A DNA stretch of 61,511 nt from Azonexus sp. (GCA_031274715.1 JAISPT010000034.1:1-61511), one strand, 5' to 3'; shown: positions 26,961-36,212, counted from the first letter of the stretch. The notes: generated by a model from the letters alone, not told the origin. Translations and numbers: made by a program.

Positions 26961-27189
26961 ATGGCGACCTCCCGTGGTGAATGGTGCATAAGTGAATGGT
27001 GCCTATTCAGTCTAGCCCATCGGCGCACTAAAAACCATGTTGGCAGTGTGCCTTTGCATTGGGGTGACGGTGGTTTTTCCCGTTCTTCTTTTCTCCGCCA
27101 GCGGGTACTATCATGCCTTCTTCCATACGCTACCGTTTGGGAAAAATGGCCGGTGCGCTACGGGCCGGCGTATTTCATGGAGAGCAGAC

Positions 27190-27957
27190 ATGCAGATCGA
27201 CAATAAGGTATTTCTCGTGACCGGTGCCGGTTCCGGCCTGGGGGCGGCGACCGCCCGTATGCTGATCGATGCCGGAGCCAAGGTGGTGTTGGCCGACCTC
27301 AATCGTCAGGCTGGCGAGGCGCTGGCCGGCGAGCTGGGCGCTGCGGCGCTGTTCGTCGAAACAGATGTGGCTAGCGAGGTTTCGGCCAGCCAGGCGGTGC
27401 AGACGGCCGTCTCGCATTTTGGTGGCCTGCATGGGCTGGTCAACTGCGCCGGCATTGCTCCGGCCGAGAAGGTGGCCGGCCGCGAAGGGCCGCATCGGCT
27501 GGAGAGTTTCACCAAGGTGATCAACATCAATCTGGTGGGCACCTTCAACATGATCCGCCTGGCGGTCGACGCGATGCTCAAGGGTGCGCCGGATGCCGGC
27601 GGCGAGCGTGGCGTCATCGTCAATACCGCTTCCGTCGCTGCTTTCGAGGGGCAACTGGGCCAGGCCGCCTATGCCGCCTCGAAGGGCGGCATCGTCGCCC
27701 TGACCTTGCCGGTGGCGCGCGAACTGGCGCGCAGTGGTATCCGTTGCGTGACCATCGCCCCGGGCATCATGGAAACGCCGATGCTGCTCGGTATGCCGGC
27801 CGATGTGCAGGATGCGTTGAACAAGATGGTGCCGTTTCCGACGCGCATGGGCAAACCGGCGGAATTCGCTGCCCTGGTCAAGCATATCGCCGAAAATGCC
27901 TACCTTAATGGGGAGGTCATCCGCCTCGACGGGGCCATCCGGATGGGGGCCAAATAA
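27190..27957 (+). CDS. SDR-family 3-hydroxyacyl-CoA dehydrogenase type II-like
   Basis: A 255-residue short-chain dehydrogenase. The cofactor loop TGAGSGLG is at 11-18, NCAGIAPAEKV and the catalytic Ser (NTASVAAFEGQ), Tyr and Lys (YAASKGG) follow. The segments EGPHRLESFTKVININLVGTF (in two parts) and APGIMETPML are typical of the HSD10/3-hydroxy-2-methylbutyryl-CoA dehydrogenase branch, suggesting branched-chain or fatty acyl-CoA oxidation. GGAGAG precedes the ATG. A terminator follows at 27984. Confidence 0.85.
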   Translation: MQIDNKVFLVTGAGSGLGAATARMLIDAGAKVVLADLNRQAGEALAGELGAAALFVETDVASEVSASQAVQTAVSHFGGLHGLVNCAGIAPAEKVAGREGPHRLESFTKVININLVGTFNMIRLAVDAMLKGAPDAGGERGVIVNTASVAAFEGQLGQAAYAASKGGIVALTLPVARELARSGIRCVTIAPGIMETPMLLGMPADVQDALNKMVPFPTRMGKPAEFAALVKHIAENAYLNGEVIRLDGAIRMGAK

Positions 27958-27983
27958 ACTATACTGCGGCTCCGCCCTTGACC

Positions 27984-28008
27984 AAAAAGGCACTTCGGTG
28001 CCTTTTTT
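27984..28008 (+). terminator. Terminator-like hairpin ending five bases before the ccoI start
   Basis: AAAAAGGCAC (27984-27993) pairs with GTGCCTTTTTT (27998-28008) around a stable TTCG tetraloop. It closes the SDR gene but occupies the place where the ccoI ribosome-binding site should be. Confidence 0.8.
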
Positions 28009-28013
28009 ATTGC

Positions 28014-30449
28014 ATGTCTGATTGCTCCTGTTATCACTGCGGCCTGCCGGTGCCGGACGATGTCGATCTGGCGGTAGACATCGGCGGGCAGCGCCGTGCC
28101 ATGTGCTGTTACGGTTGTCAGGCGGTGGCCCAGTCAATCGTGGACAACGGCCTGGAGGATTACTACCGCAGCCGCGACGCGCTGCCCGAGTCGCCGCGCG
28201 AGGCAATGCCAGCGATCCTCGATCAACTGACCCTGTTCGATCACGCCGATTTCCAGAAGAGCTTCGTCAAGGAGCTCGGCACTGGCGAGCGCGAAGCCTC
28301 GCTGCTCCTCGAAGGCATTACCTGCTCCGCCTGCATCTGGTTGAACGAGCGGCATCTCGGCAAACTGGCCGGGGTCACGGCGGTAGACATCAACTACGCT
28401 ACCCGGCGTGCCCGGGTGCGTTGGGACGAGTCGAAAATCAAGTTATCCGACATCCTGGCCGCCATCGCCGCCATCGGCTACCGTGCCTATCCCTACGATG
28501 CCGCCAAGAACGAGGAACTGTCCCGCAAGGAGCGGCGCGATGCACTGTGGCGCTTGTGGGTTGCCGGTTTCGGCATGATGCAGGTGATGATGTACGCTTA
28601 TCCGATGTATATCGCCAACGGCGATATGACGGCTGACATCGAAAGCCTGATGCGCTGGGCCAGCCTGGTGTTGACCCTGCCGGTGGTCTTCTATTCCTCG
28701 GCGCCGTTTTTTCGCAATGCCTGGCGTGACCTCAAGCTGCGCCGGGTCGGTATGGACGTGCCGGTGGCGCTGGGTGTGGGTACAGCCTTCATTGCCAGTG
28801 TCTGGGCAACGCTGGTCCAGGCCGGCGAGGTCTACTTTGATTCGGTGACAATGTTCGTCTTCTTTCTGCTCGGCGGCCGCTACCTGGAAATGACGGCGCG
28901 CCAGAAGGCGCTTGGGGTTACTGAGGCGCTGGCCAAACTGCTGCCGGCGTTTGCCCAGAAACTGCCGAATTTTCCGGCAGACCGAACCGCCGAGCAGCGG
29001 GTGGCCGCCGATCTGCAGCCCGGCGACTATGTGTTGGTACGCCCGGGCGACATCGTGCCGGCCGACGGCCGGGTCGTCGAAGGCCTTAGTTGCGCCGACG
29101 AGTCGTTGCTGACCGGCGAGAGCAAACCGGTGGCGAAAGCGCCGGGCGATGTCGTGACCGGTGGCTCGATCAATGCCGAGAGTCCATTGGTTGTGCAGGT
29201 CGAGCAGGTTGGCGAGGGGACGCGCCTGTCAGCCATCGTCAGCCTGATGGAACGGGCGGCGTTGGAAAAACCGCGGATCGTTGAGATGGCCGACCGCATC
29301 GCCTCCTATTTCGTCGCCGTCTTGCTGGCGGTTGCCGTGCTGGTCGCTGTCGGCTGGTACTGGATCGATCCGGGCAGAGCTTTGTGGATCACTGTGTCGG
29401 TGCTGGTGGTGACCTGTCCCTGTGCCCTGTCGCTGGCGACGCCGGTGGCTCTGACCGTGTCGGCTGGCGCACTGGCGCGTGACGGCTTGCTGGTCACCCG
29501 TGGCCACGCTATCGAAACGCTGGCCCGGGCCACGCATTTCGTCTTCGACAAAACCGGTACGCTGACGACCGGGCGCATGCATCTGATTGCCGCCGAGGTG
29601 TTCGGCAATCTGTCGCGAGACGAGGCGCTGGCCGTCGCCGCGGCATTGGAGCGCAATTCTGAGCATCCGGTCGCTACTGCCTTGCGGCGTGCTGCCGACG
29701 AAGCGTTGTTTGACGCCGCCGACGCACGGGCCGAGCCGGGGCAGGGGATAGAGGCCAATGTCAACGGCCGGCGTTATCGCATCGGCCGTCCGGATTATGC
29801 TTTGGCGGCAGGTGGCGAGCGGCCGCCCTTGCTGGTTGAATGGTTGGATAGCGGCGACACGATTGTCGCCTTGGGTGACGAGACAGGCTGCTTGGCGCTG
29901 TTCCGCATCGGCGATGAAATCCGTTCCGAGGCTGCGGCTCTGGTTGCCGATCTGCGCCAAGCCGGACGCCAGGTTGTCCTGTTGACTGGAGATGCCGTTG
30001 CTGTGGCCAAGCGGGTTGCCGGGCGGCTCGGCATCGACGATGTCCGTGCCGGTGCCACGCCACAGGGTAAGCATGACGCCGTGACGGCTTTGCAGGCTGC
30101 CGGTGCCGTGGTGGCGATGGTCGGCGATGGCGTCAATGATGCGCCGGTATTGGCGCAGGCTCAGGTCTCGGTGGCCATGGGAGGCGGTGCGCAACTGGCC
30201 CGGACGCAATCCGATCTGGTGCTGCTGTCAGAGAACCTGGAGCACCTGCGCCGCGGTTTGCGGCGGGCGTTGAAGACCCTGGTCGTGATCCGTCAGAATC
30301 TAGGGTGGTCGTTCGCCTACAATTTCGTGGCGTTGCCGCTGGCCATTGCCGGCTATGTGACGCCGTGGATGGCGGGCATCGGTATGTCTGCCAGTTCACT
30401 GCTGGTCGTTCTCAATTCCCTGCGCATTCAGCGCTTGGAGGATGCCTGA
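28014..30449 (+). CDS. ccoI: Copper-translocating P1B-type ATPase CcoI (cbb3 assembly)
   Basis: An 811-residue inner-membrane copper exporter delivering Cu for cbb3 oxidase. A Cys-rich N-terminal module has C4, C6, C9, C31, C32 and C35; a heavy-metal-associated domain has GITCSACIW (C104/C107). The TM metal site is TCPCALS, the phosphorylation site FDKTGTLTTG, with TGES and GDGVNDAP motifs and the HP (SEHPVA) motif of P1B ATPases. ATG 28014 matches the Cys-rich start; it has no ribosome-binding site. An in-frame TTG at 27978 would read through the hairpin. Overlaps ccoS (TGATG). Confidence 0.93.
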   Translation: MSDCSCYHCGLPVPDDVDLAVDIGGQRRAMCCYGCQAVAQSIVDNGLEDYYRSRDALPESPREAMPAILDQLTLFDHADFQKSFVKELGTGEREASLLLEGITCSACIWLNERHLGKLAGVTAVDINYATRRARVRWDESKIKLSDILAAIAAIGYRAYPYDAAKNEELSRKERRDALWRLWVAGFGMMQVMMYAYPMYIANGDMTADIESLMRWASLVLTLPVVFYSSAPFFRNAWRDLKLRRVGMDVPVALGVGTAFIASVWATLVQAGEVYFDSVTMFVFFLLGGRYLEMTARQKALGVTEALAKLLPAFAQKLPNFPADRTAEQRVAADLQPGDYVLVRPGDIVPADGRVVEGLSCADESLLTGESKPVAKAPGDVVTGGSINAESPLVVQVEQVGEGTRLSAIVSLMERAALEKPRIVEMADRIASYFVAVLLAVAVLVAVGWYWIDPGRALWITVSVLVVTCPCALSLATPVALTVSAGALARDGLLVTRGHAIETLARATHFVFDKTGTLTTGRMHLIAAEVFGNLSRDEALAVAAALERNSEHPVATALRRAADEALFDAADARAEPGQGIEANVNGRRYRIGRPDYALAAGGERPPLLVEWLDSGDTIVALGDETGCLALFRIGDEIRSEAAALVADLRQAGRQVVLLTGDAVAVAKRVAGRLGIDDVRAGATPQGKHDAVTALQAAGAVVAMVGDGVNDAPVLAQAQVSVAMGGGAQLARTQSDLVLLSENLEHLRRGLRRALKTLVVIRQNLGWSFAYNFVALPLAIAGYVTPWMAGIGMSASSLLVVLNSLRIQRLEDA

Positions 30450-30640
30450 TGGAAAGTGTGTATCTGTTGATCCCGATCTCGGTGTTGCTGGTTTTCGGTA
30501 TCGCCGGAGCTTTCTGGTGGTCGGTGCGTAGCGGTCAGTTCGACGATCTCGAAGGGCCGGCCTTTCGCGTGCTGATGGATGACGATACCGCGCCCCCGCA
30601 AAACGACAGCGAATCCGACGACAAATCTGTCAATAGTTGA
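30449..30640 (+). CDS. ccoS: cbb3 oxidase maturation protein CcoS
   Basis: A 63-residue protein with one N-terminal transmembrane helix (residues 5-25) followed by the family signature FWWSVRSGQFDDLEGPAFR and an acidic tail. CcoS is needed for cofactor insertion in cbb3 oxidase. The ATG overlaps the ccoI stop, so the two are translationally coupled. Confidence 0.93.
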   Translation: MESVYLLIPISVLLVFGIAGAFWWSVRSGQFDDLEGPAFRVLMDDDTAPPQNDSESDDKSVNS

Positions 30641-30725
30641 CCTGTGTCAACGTGTCTGCTGGCTCCGGCTGACATGATGTCAGCTGTGTGAGGGGCGTCC
30701 CTCACGACAATTCTCTGTTGGGGTT

Positions 30726-30753
30726 GGGGTGCGTTGCGACGCACCCTTTTTTT
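30726..30753 (+). terminator. Terminator of ccoIS
   Basis: GGGTGCGT pairs with ACGCACCC around TGCG and is followed by seven T. Confidence 0.87.
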
Positions 30754-30839
30754 GTCCGCGCTACGCGCCACGCCTTGTCCCAGCGGCGAATCCGGCTTCT
30801 TACAACTTTCGGGCTAGTTGTAACTAGATAATCTGTAGG

Positions 30840-30853
30840 TTGATCTAGGTCAA
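30840..30853 (+). promoter_or_regulatory. FNR/Anr-type binding site of ccoNOQP
   Basis: TTGAT-CTAG-GTCAA matches the FNR consensus TTGAT-N4-ATCAA at nine of ten positions. A -10-like TAGAAT lies at 30870-30875, and the ccoN start is 98 bases downstream. Anaerobic or micro-oxic induction of cbb3 oxidase by FNR-family regulators is well established in Proteobacteria. Confidence 0.8.
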
Positions 30854-30951
30854 AACAAGCCGGGTAATCTAGAATACCATCGCATTCTATGTGCCACCTT
30901 GGGTTCAAGGGGGGTGGTCATTCAGTCATTTCATTAACGAGAGGTGGGTTC

Positions 30952-32376
30952 ATGTCTGGAACGCAAACCACATATAACGATAAGGTCGTACGGCAATTCA
31001 CCGTCATGACCGTCATCTGGGGCATTGTTGGCATGCTGGTCGGTGTCATCATTGCTGCCCAGCTGGTCTGGCCGGAGCTGAATATCGCCTGGCTGCATTT
31101 CGGCCGGCTGCGTCCGCTGCACACCAACGCGGTCATTTTCGCGTTTGGCGGCTGCGCCCTGTTCGCAACGTCTTATTGGTGCGTTCAGCGTACCTGCCAT
31201 ACCCGCCTCTGGGGCGGGCCGCTGATCCCCTTCACCTTCTGGGGTTGGCAACTGATCATTCTGCTCGCCGCGATCTCGCTGCCGCTGGGTATCACCACCG
31301 GCAAGGAGTATGCCGAGCTGGAGTGGCCGATCGACATCCTGATCGCTCTGGTCTGGATCTCCTATGGCATCGTGTTCTTCGGCACCATCGCCAAGCGCAC
31401 CGTGTCCCATATCTACGTCGCCAACTGGTTCTTCGGCGCGATGATCGTTGCTGTTGCCTTGTTGCACGTGGTTAACAGCGCGGAGGTTCCGGTTTCCCTG
31501 ACCCGTTCCTTCTCGGTCTACGCGGGCGTGCAGGATGCGATGGTCCAGTGGTGGTACGGCCACAATGCCGTCGGCTTTTTCCTGACCGCCGGCTTCCTCG
31601 GCATGATGTATTACTTCGTGCCCAAGCAAGCCGGTCGTCCGATCTATTCCTACCGTCTGTCCGTGGTGCACTTCTGGGCGCTGATCTTCACCTACATGTG
31701 GGCCGGCCCGCACCATCTGCACTACACCGCCCTGCCGGACTGGACTCAGTCGATCGGCATGCTGTTCTCGCTGATCCTGCTGGCACCCTCGTGGGGCGGC
31801 ATGATCAACGGCATCATGACCCTGTCGGGCGCCTGGCATAGGCTGCGCGACGATCCGATCCTGAAGTTCCTGATCACCTCGCTGTCCTTCTACGGTATGT
31901 CTACCTTCGAAGGCCCGATGATGTCCATCAAGACTGTCAATGCGCTGTCGCACTACACCGACTGGACGATCGGTCACGTGCACTCCGGTGCCTTGGGTTG
32001 GGTGGCGATGGTCTCGATCGGTTCGATTTATTACCTGCTGCCGCGTCTGTTCGGCAAGAAGGAAATGTATAGCACCGGCTTGGTCACGACCCACTTCTGG
32101 ATTGCCACCATCGGTACCGTTCTGTACATCGCCTCGATGTGGATCGCCGGCGTGATGCAGGGCCTGATGTGGCGTGCAGTCAATGCCGACGGTACCCTGG
32201 CCTACAGCTTCGTTGAGTCGGTCAAGGGTTCCTACCCGTTCTGGGGCATTCGCTGGCTGGGTGGCGTCCTGTTCCTGCTGGGCATGCTGATCATGGCCTA
32301 TAACATGTTCAAGACGATGGCTGGCGGCAACACCAAGGATTCGCCGGTGATTGCCCCGGTTGCTTACCACGCCTGA
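30952..32376 (+). CDS. ccoN: cbb3-type cytochrome c oxidase subunit I
   Basis: The 474-residue catalytic subunit of the cbb3 oxidase, with about 12 transmembrane helices. It carries the histidines for the low-spin heme b, the high-spin heme b3 and CuB, in segments such as RPLHTNAVIFAFGG, VQWWYGHNAVGFF, WAGPHHLHYTALPDW and TIGHVHSGALGW. ATG 30952 is chosen because GAGAGGTGGG precedes it; the ATG at 30889 adds an unlike leader. First gene of ccoNOQP, behind an FNR site. Confidence 0.97.
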   Translation: MSGTQTTYNDKVVRQFTVMTVIWGIVGMLVGVIIAAQLVWPELNIAWLHFGRLRPLHTNAVIFAFGGCALFATSYWCVQRTCHTRLWGGPLIPFTFWGWQLIILLAAISLPLGITTGKEYAELEWPIDILIALVWISYGIVFFGTIAKRTVSHIYVANWFFGAMIVAVALLHVVNSAEVPVSLTRSFSVYAGVQDAMVQWWYGHNAVGFFLTAGFLGMMYYFVPKQAGRPIYSYRLSVVHFWALIFTYMWAGPHHLHYTALPDWTQSIGMLFSLILLAPSWGGMINGIMTLSGAWHRLRDDPILKFLITSLSFYGMSTFEGPMMSIKTVNALSHYTDWTIGHVHSGALGWVAMVSIGSIYYLLPRLFGKKEMYSTGLVTTHFWIATIGTVLYIASMWIAGVMQGLMWRAVNADGTLAYSFVESVKGSYPFWGIRWLGGVLFLLGMLIMAYNMFKTMAGGNTKDSPVIAPVAYHA

Positions 32377-32393
32377 TTTGGGAGAACACAATA

Positions 32394-33029
32394 ATGATCA
32401 AGCACGATCAAATCGAGAGGAACGTAGGCCTACTGTTCATCTTCACGTTGTTTGTGGTCATCTGGGGTGGCTTGCTGGAAATCGTTCCGCTCTTTTTCCA
32501 GAAGTCGACGACGACACCGGTCGAGGGAGTGGCGCCCTATAGCGCCGAGCGCTTGGCCGGCCGTGAAGTCTATATCCGCGAAGGCTGCTACCTCTGCCAC
32601 TCGCAGATGATTCGTCCGTTCCGCGCGGAAACCGAGCGTTACGGCCACTATTCGGTCGCCGGCGAGTTTGTTTACGACCATCCGTTCCAGTGGGGCTCGA
32701 GGCGTATGGGTCCCGACCTGCATCGCGTCGGCGGTCGTTATTCCGACGAGTGGCAACGCGCCCACCTGATGAATCCCCGTGACGTGGTGCCGGAGTCCAA
32801 CATGCCTGCCTTCGCTTTCCTGGCGAACACCAAGGCCAAGGATACGGTGGCTGCCGATATCGAGGCCAAGATGAAGCTCATGCGCAGCTTTGCCAATCTC
32901 CGCAGTCTCCCGACCTACTCCGACGACGAGATTAAGGGGGCCAAGGCCGCCATCGGCGACAAAACCGAAATGGATGTCCTGATTGCCTACCTGCAGGGCA
33001 TGGGTACGGCTCTCGGCACGATGAAGTAA
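32394..33029 (+). CDS. ccoO: cbb3-type cytochrome c oxidase subunit II (monoheme c)
   Basis: A 211-residue membrane-anchored cytochrome c. One N-terminal helix (residues 12-32) is followed by the heme site CYLCH (65-69), the QMIRPFRAETERYG segment and a distal methionine in PESNMPAF. It transfers electrons from CcoP to CcoN. The start is 17 bases after ccoN. Confidence 0.97.
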   Translation: MIKHDQIERNVGLLFIFTLFVVIWGGLLEIVPLFFQKSTTTPVEGVAPYSAERLAGREVYIREGCYLCHSQMIRPFRAETERYGHYSVAGEFVYDHPFQWGSRRMGPDLHRVGGRYSDEWQRAHLMNPRDVVPESNMPAFAFLANTKAKDTVAADIEAKMKLMRSFANLRSLPTYSDDEIKGAKAAIGDKTEMDVLIAYLQGMGTALGTMK

Positions 33030-33035
33030 CAGGCC

Positions 33036-33212
33036 ATGGACATCAACGATCTGCGTTCCCTCCTCACCGTTGCCGGGTTGCTGTGTTTCCTGGCAATTGT
33101 GGGCTGGGCCTACGGCAAGGGCAGCAAGAAGGGGTTCGAGGAAGCTGCCAACCTGCCGTTCGCGGAGCACGATGATCAGGCTGCGATGGCTTGCCCATCG
33201 CAGCCGCGCTGA
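33036..33212 (+). CDS. ccoQ: cbb3-type oxidase subunit IV
   Basis: A 58-residue peptide with one transmembrane helix (residues 8-26, LLTVAGLLCFLAIVGWAYG) and the conserved soluble part GSKKGFEEAANLPF. CcoQ stabilises the complex. It lies six bases after ccoO and 14 before ccoP, the standard gene order. Confidence 0.92.
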   Translation: MDINDLRSLLTVAGLLCFLAIVGWAYGKGSKKGFEEAANLPFAEHDDQAAMACPSQPR

Positions 33213-33226
33213 TAAAAGGAAAGCAA

Positions 33227-34129
33227 ATGAGCGATTTCGTTAATGAGTTTTGGAACATGTACGTCATTGTGATCGTCGTGGTCAGTATCCTGGCTTGCGC
33301 GGCGTTGCTGATCGTACAGGGCAAGGCGAAGTTCACGCCGGGCAAGACCATGGGTCACGTCTGGGATGAAACCCTTGAGGAGTACAACAACCCGATGCCC
33401 AAGTGGTGGAGCTGGATGTTCGTCATCACTGTGGTCTTCTCGATGGTTTACCTGGTGCTATATCCGGGCCTGGGCAGTTTCAAGGGCCTACTGAACTGGA
33501 CCTCGTCCGGTCAGTACAAAGCGGAACGCGAGAGGATGGACCGTGTTGTACAGCCGCTGTTCGACAAGTACCGGGCGATGGATCTCCAGGCCATGACCGG
33601 CGACAAGCAGGCCATGGAAATGGGCAAGCGCATGTTCCTGACCTACTGCATGCAGTGCCACGGTGCTGATGCTCGCGGGGCCAAGGGCTTCCCGAATCTG
33701 ACTGACAGCGACTGGCTGTATGGCGGCGCTCCGGAGCAGATCGAGGAGAGTATTGCCCAGGGCCGCATGGGCGTCATGCCGTCGCATGCGCAGCTTGGTG
33801 CCGAAACCATCAAGGATTTGGCCAACTACGTCCGTTCCCTGTCCGGTCTGCCTAACGATGCCGTGCGTTCCGCACGTGGCAAGGAAGCCTTTACCAGCGC
33901 CGGTTGTGTCGGTTGCCACGGTGAGGATGGCAAGGGTATGCAGGCGATTGGTTCGCCGAACCTGACCGACAAGGTCTGGCTGTACGGCTCCTCCGAGGCG
34001 ACCATCATCGAGACCATCACCAACGGCCGGCAGAACAAGATGCCGGCGTGGAAGGAATTCCTCGGTGACGCCAAGGTCCACATGTTGGCTGCCTATGTGC
34101 TCAGCCTGGGCCAGAGCGCTAACAAGTAA
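33227..34129 (+). CDS. ccoP: cbb3-type cytochrome c oxidase subunit III (diheme c)
   Basis: A 300-residue membrane-bound diheme cytochrome c. Two N-terminal helices (11-31 and 60-80) flank the family motif HVWDETLEEYNNPMPKWW, then two heme sites, CMQCH (141-145) and CVGCH (227-231), with distal methionines in GVMPSH and NKMPAW. The two-helix anchor is the longer CcoP type. AAAGGA lies eight bases before the ATG. A terminator follows. Confidence 0.97.
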   Translation: MSDFVNEFWNMYVIVIVVVSILACAALLIVQGKAKFTPGKTMGHVWDETLEEYNNPMPKWWSWMFVITVVFSMVYLVLYPGLGSFKGLLNWTSSGQYKAERERMDRVVQPLFDKYRAMDLQAMTGDKQAMEMGKRMFLTYCMQCHGADARGAKGFPNLTDSDWLYGGAPEQIEESIAQGRMGVMPSHAQLGAETIKDLANYVRSLSGLPNDAVRSARGKEAFTSAGCVGCHGEDGKGMQAIGSPNLTDKVWLYGSSEATIIETITNGRQNKMPAWKEFLGDAKVHMLAAYVLSLGQSANK

Positions 34130-34137
34130 TGCATCCG

Positions 34138-34168
34138 ACGGGGCGGCGAAGCCGCCCCGTTGTCTTTT
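34138..34168 (+). terminator. Terminator of ccoNOQP
   Basis: ACGGGGCGGC pairs with GCCGCCCCGT around GAA and is followed by TGTCTTTT. Confidence 0.82.
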
Positions 34169-34245
34169 CTCCTATCTGTATCAAAATGATGTTTCGCTCT
34201 TGACCGGGGGCGGCCAAGCGTTATTTCGATACCGATAAGGACATC

Positions 34246-35658
34246 ATGGAAAGCAAGGAAAAAAGCACTCCGGGCGCAGCCGCCGAAACGGCGGTCTCTT
34301 TCTACGAGAAGCACAAGAAAGTCTACATCCGCGATGTCAAGGGTTGGTGGAACACTTGGCGCTGGGTGTTTGTGTGGTTTACCCAGATTCTCTTCTACGG
34401 GTTGCCGTGGTTGGAGTGGAATGGGCGTCAAGCCGTGCTGCTCCACTTGGTCGAGCGCAAATTCTATTTCTTCGGCTTGATACTGTGGCCGCAGGACGTG
34501 TTCTACCTGGCCCTGCTGTTGATTATTTCGGCCTACGCCTTGTTCCTGTTCACCGCCGTCGCCGGCCGCTTGTTCTGTGGCTACGCTTGCCCGCAGACCG
34601 TATACACCGAGATTTTCATGTGGATCGAGAATCGCATCGAAGGCGATCGCCCGGCGCGCATGAAGCTAGACAAGGGGCCGCTCAATGCGCGCAAGTTGCG
34701 GCTGAAAGCAACCAAGCATGCAATCTGGCTTCTGATCTCGCTGTGGACCGGCTTTACGCTGGTTGCCTATTTCACGCCGGTGAGGGAGCTTCTTGCCGCG
34801 TTGCCCTTCGGTCTTTCCGGCTGGGAATTGTTCTGGGTTTTCTTCTATTCCGGCTTCTGCTACATGCAAGCTGGTTTTCTGCGCGAGCAGGTGTGCAAGT
34901 ACATGTGCCCCTATGCTCGTTTTCAAGGGGTGATGTACGACCCGGATACCTTGGTCATTACTTATGATCCGGAGCGTGGCGAGCCGCGCGGTGTTCGGCG
35001 CAAGGGCGTCGATGCCAAGGCGGCGGGGCTCGGGGATTGCATTGAGTGCGGATTATGTGTCGTGGCCTGCCCGACCGGGATCGATATCCGCAACGGAATC
35101 CAGTACGAGTGCATCGGCTGCGGCGCTTGCATCGATGCTTGCGATCCGGTTATGGACAAGGTTGGCCTGCCGCGGGGGCTGATCCGCTATACCACGGAGA
35201 ATGCGCTGGCCAGGCATTTCTCCGCCAAGGAGATCATCCGTCACATCCTGCGTCCGCGCATCGTCGTCTATAGCATGATCTTGTTGGCGATTACCGCGGC
35301 GGCGATCTGGTCACTGGCTACCCGCGTACCGCTCAAGGTAGACGTCATTCGCGATCGGTCCACGCTGGCCCGTGAGGCGGATGATGGCTGGATCGAGAAC
35401 GTCTACAACCTCAAGATCATGAATACCACCGAGACGCCGAAACGCTACGTCTTGTCGGTCGACGGACTGGCTGGCATCGAACTCGCCGGTGATCACTCGG
35501 TCGATGTCGATAGCGCCGAAAACCATGAAGTCACCGTTGTCGTCCGGGTTCCGCCCGAGTCTGGGCAGCACGGCGCCAATACCATCCACTTCGGAGTCAA
35601 AGCCGAAGGGGATGCAGCAATCGCCGTGCGCGAAAAAGCGACTTTCTTACTTCCCTGA
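34246..35658 (+). CDS. ccoG: Cytochrome c oxidase accessory protein CcoG (second copy, in cco cluster)
   Basis: A 470-residue paralogue of the protein at 18625-20040, with the same order of elements: SFYEKHKKVYIRDVKGWW, five or so transmembrane helices, GYACPQTVYTEIFMW, the double ferredoxin sites CIECGLCVVACP and CIGCGACIDAC, and a periplasmic immunoglobulin-like domain. Its place between ccoP and the FixH-family gene is the canonical one. ATG 34246 follows a weak purine tract. Confidence 0.94.
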   Translation: MESKEKSTPGAAAETAVSFYEKHKKVYIRDVKGWWNTWRWVFVWFTQILFYGLPWLEWNGRQAVLLHLVERKFYFFGLILWPQDVFYLALLLIISAYALFLFTAVAGRLFCGYACPQTVYTEIFMWIENRIEGDRPARMKLDKGPLNARKLRLKATKHAIWLLISLWTGFTLVAYFTPVRELLAALPFGLSGWELFWVFFYSGFCYMQAGFLREQVCKYMCPYARFQGVMYDPDTLVITYDPERGEPRGVRRKGVDAKAAGLGDCIECGLCVVACPTGIDIRNGIQYECIGCGACIDACDPVMDKVGLPRGLIRYTTENALARHFSAKEIIRHILRPRIVVYSMILLAITAAAIWSLATRVPLKVDVIRDRSTLAREADDGWIENVYNLKIMNTTETPKRYVLSVDGLAGIELAGDHSVDVDSAENHEVTVVVRVPPESGQHGANTIHFGVKAEGDAAIAVREKATFLLP

Positions 35659-35663
35659 ACAAC

Positions 35664-36188
35664 ATGAACAATTCTATGACATTGCAACGCGACGACGCTC
35701 CCTGGTACAAGCAGCGCTGGCCCTGGTTCCTGATTGCTGGACCGGCAATCGTTGTCGTCGCCGGCGTGGTGACAGCGTGGATAGCGGTGGAGAGCAACGA
35801 CGGCTTGGTCACTGATGACTATTACAAGGAGGGGATGGCCATCAATCAGCGTCTGCAGCGGGACCACCGGGCCAGTTCCCTCGGTTTGCACGCTGATGTG
35901 ATGCGTTCCGGCCTAAACGTGCGCCTGATGCTGTCAGCTGCCGCCGGCCAGGTGGAACTGCCGGCGGCGATTGTGCTGCATTTGACCCACCCGACGCGCG
36001 CTGGTCAGGATCAGGCGGTGGAAATGATTTCTGAGGGGGCGGGATTTTACGATGGAAAGCTGACCGCCGACATTACTGGCAGGTGGCTTGTCATGATTGA
36101 AGATCCAGCCGGACAGTGGCGGCTTCAGGGTGAGTGGCAGGCTGATTCGGAGGAGCCGCTGCGCTTGCAGGCGAAGGCGGAGAAGTAG
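35664..36188 (+). CDS. FixH-family protein (cbb3 oxidase region)
   Basis: A 174-residue membrane-anchored protein with one helix (residues 18-42), then the typical DDYYKEGMAINQRLQRD segment and a beta-rich periplasmic domain ending in GRWLVMIEDPAGQWRLQGEW. FixH proteins take part in copper delivery or cbb3 maturation. It starts six bases after the ccoG stop, so it is probably cotranscribed. Confidence 0.88.
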   Translation: MNNSMTLQRDDAPWYKQRWPWFLIAGPAIVVVAGVVTAWIAVESNDGLVTDDYYKEGMAINQRLQRDHRASSLGLHADVMRSGLNVRLMLSAAAGQVELPAAIVLHLTHPTRAGQDQAVEMISEGAGFYDGKLTADITGRWLVMIEDPAGQWRLQGEWQADSEEPLRLQAKAEK

Positions 36189-36212
36189 TTTTTTGTTACA
36201 GGGAGGTGATAC

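Larger units (their letters stand above)
30641..30951 (+). promoter_or_regulatory. Gene-free region between ccoS and ccoN
   Basis: 311 bp with no ORF. In order it holds a 17-bp palindrome GCTGACAT-g-ATGTCAGC (30668-30684), a hairpin GTGAGGG/CCCTCAC (30688-30705), the ccoS terminator, an FNR-type site and the ccoN leader. Confidence 0.7.
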
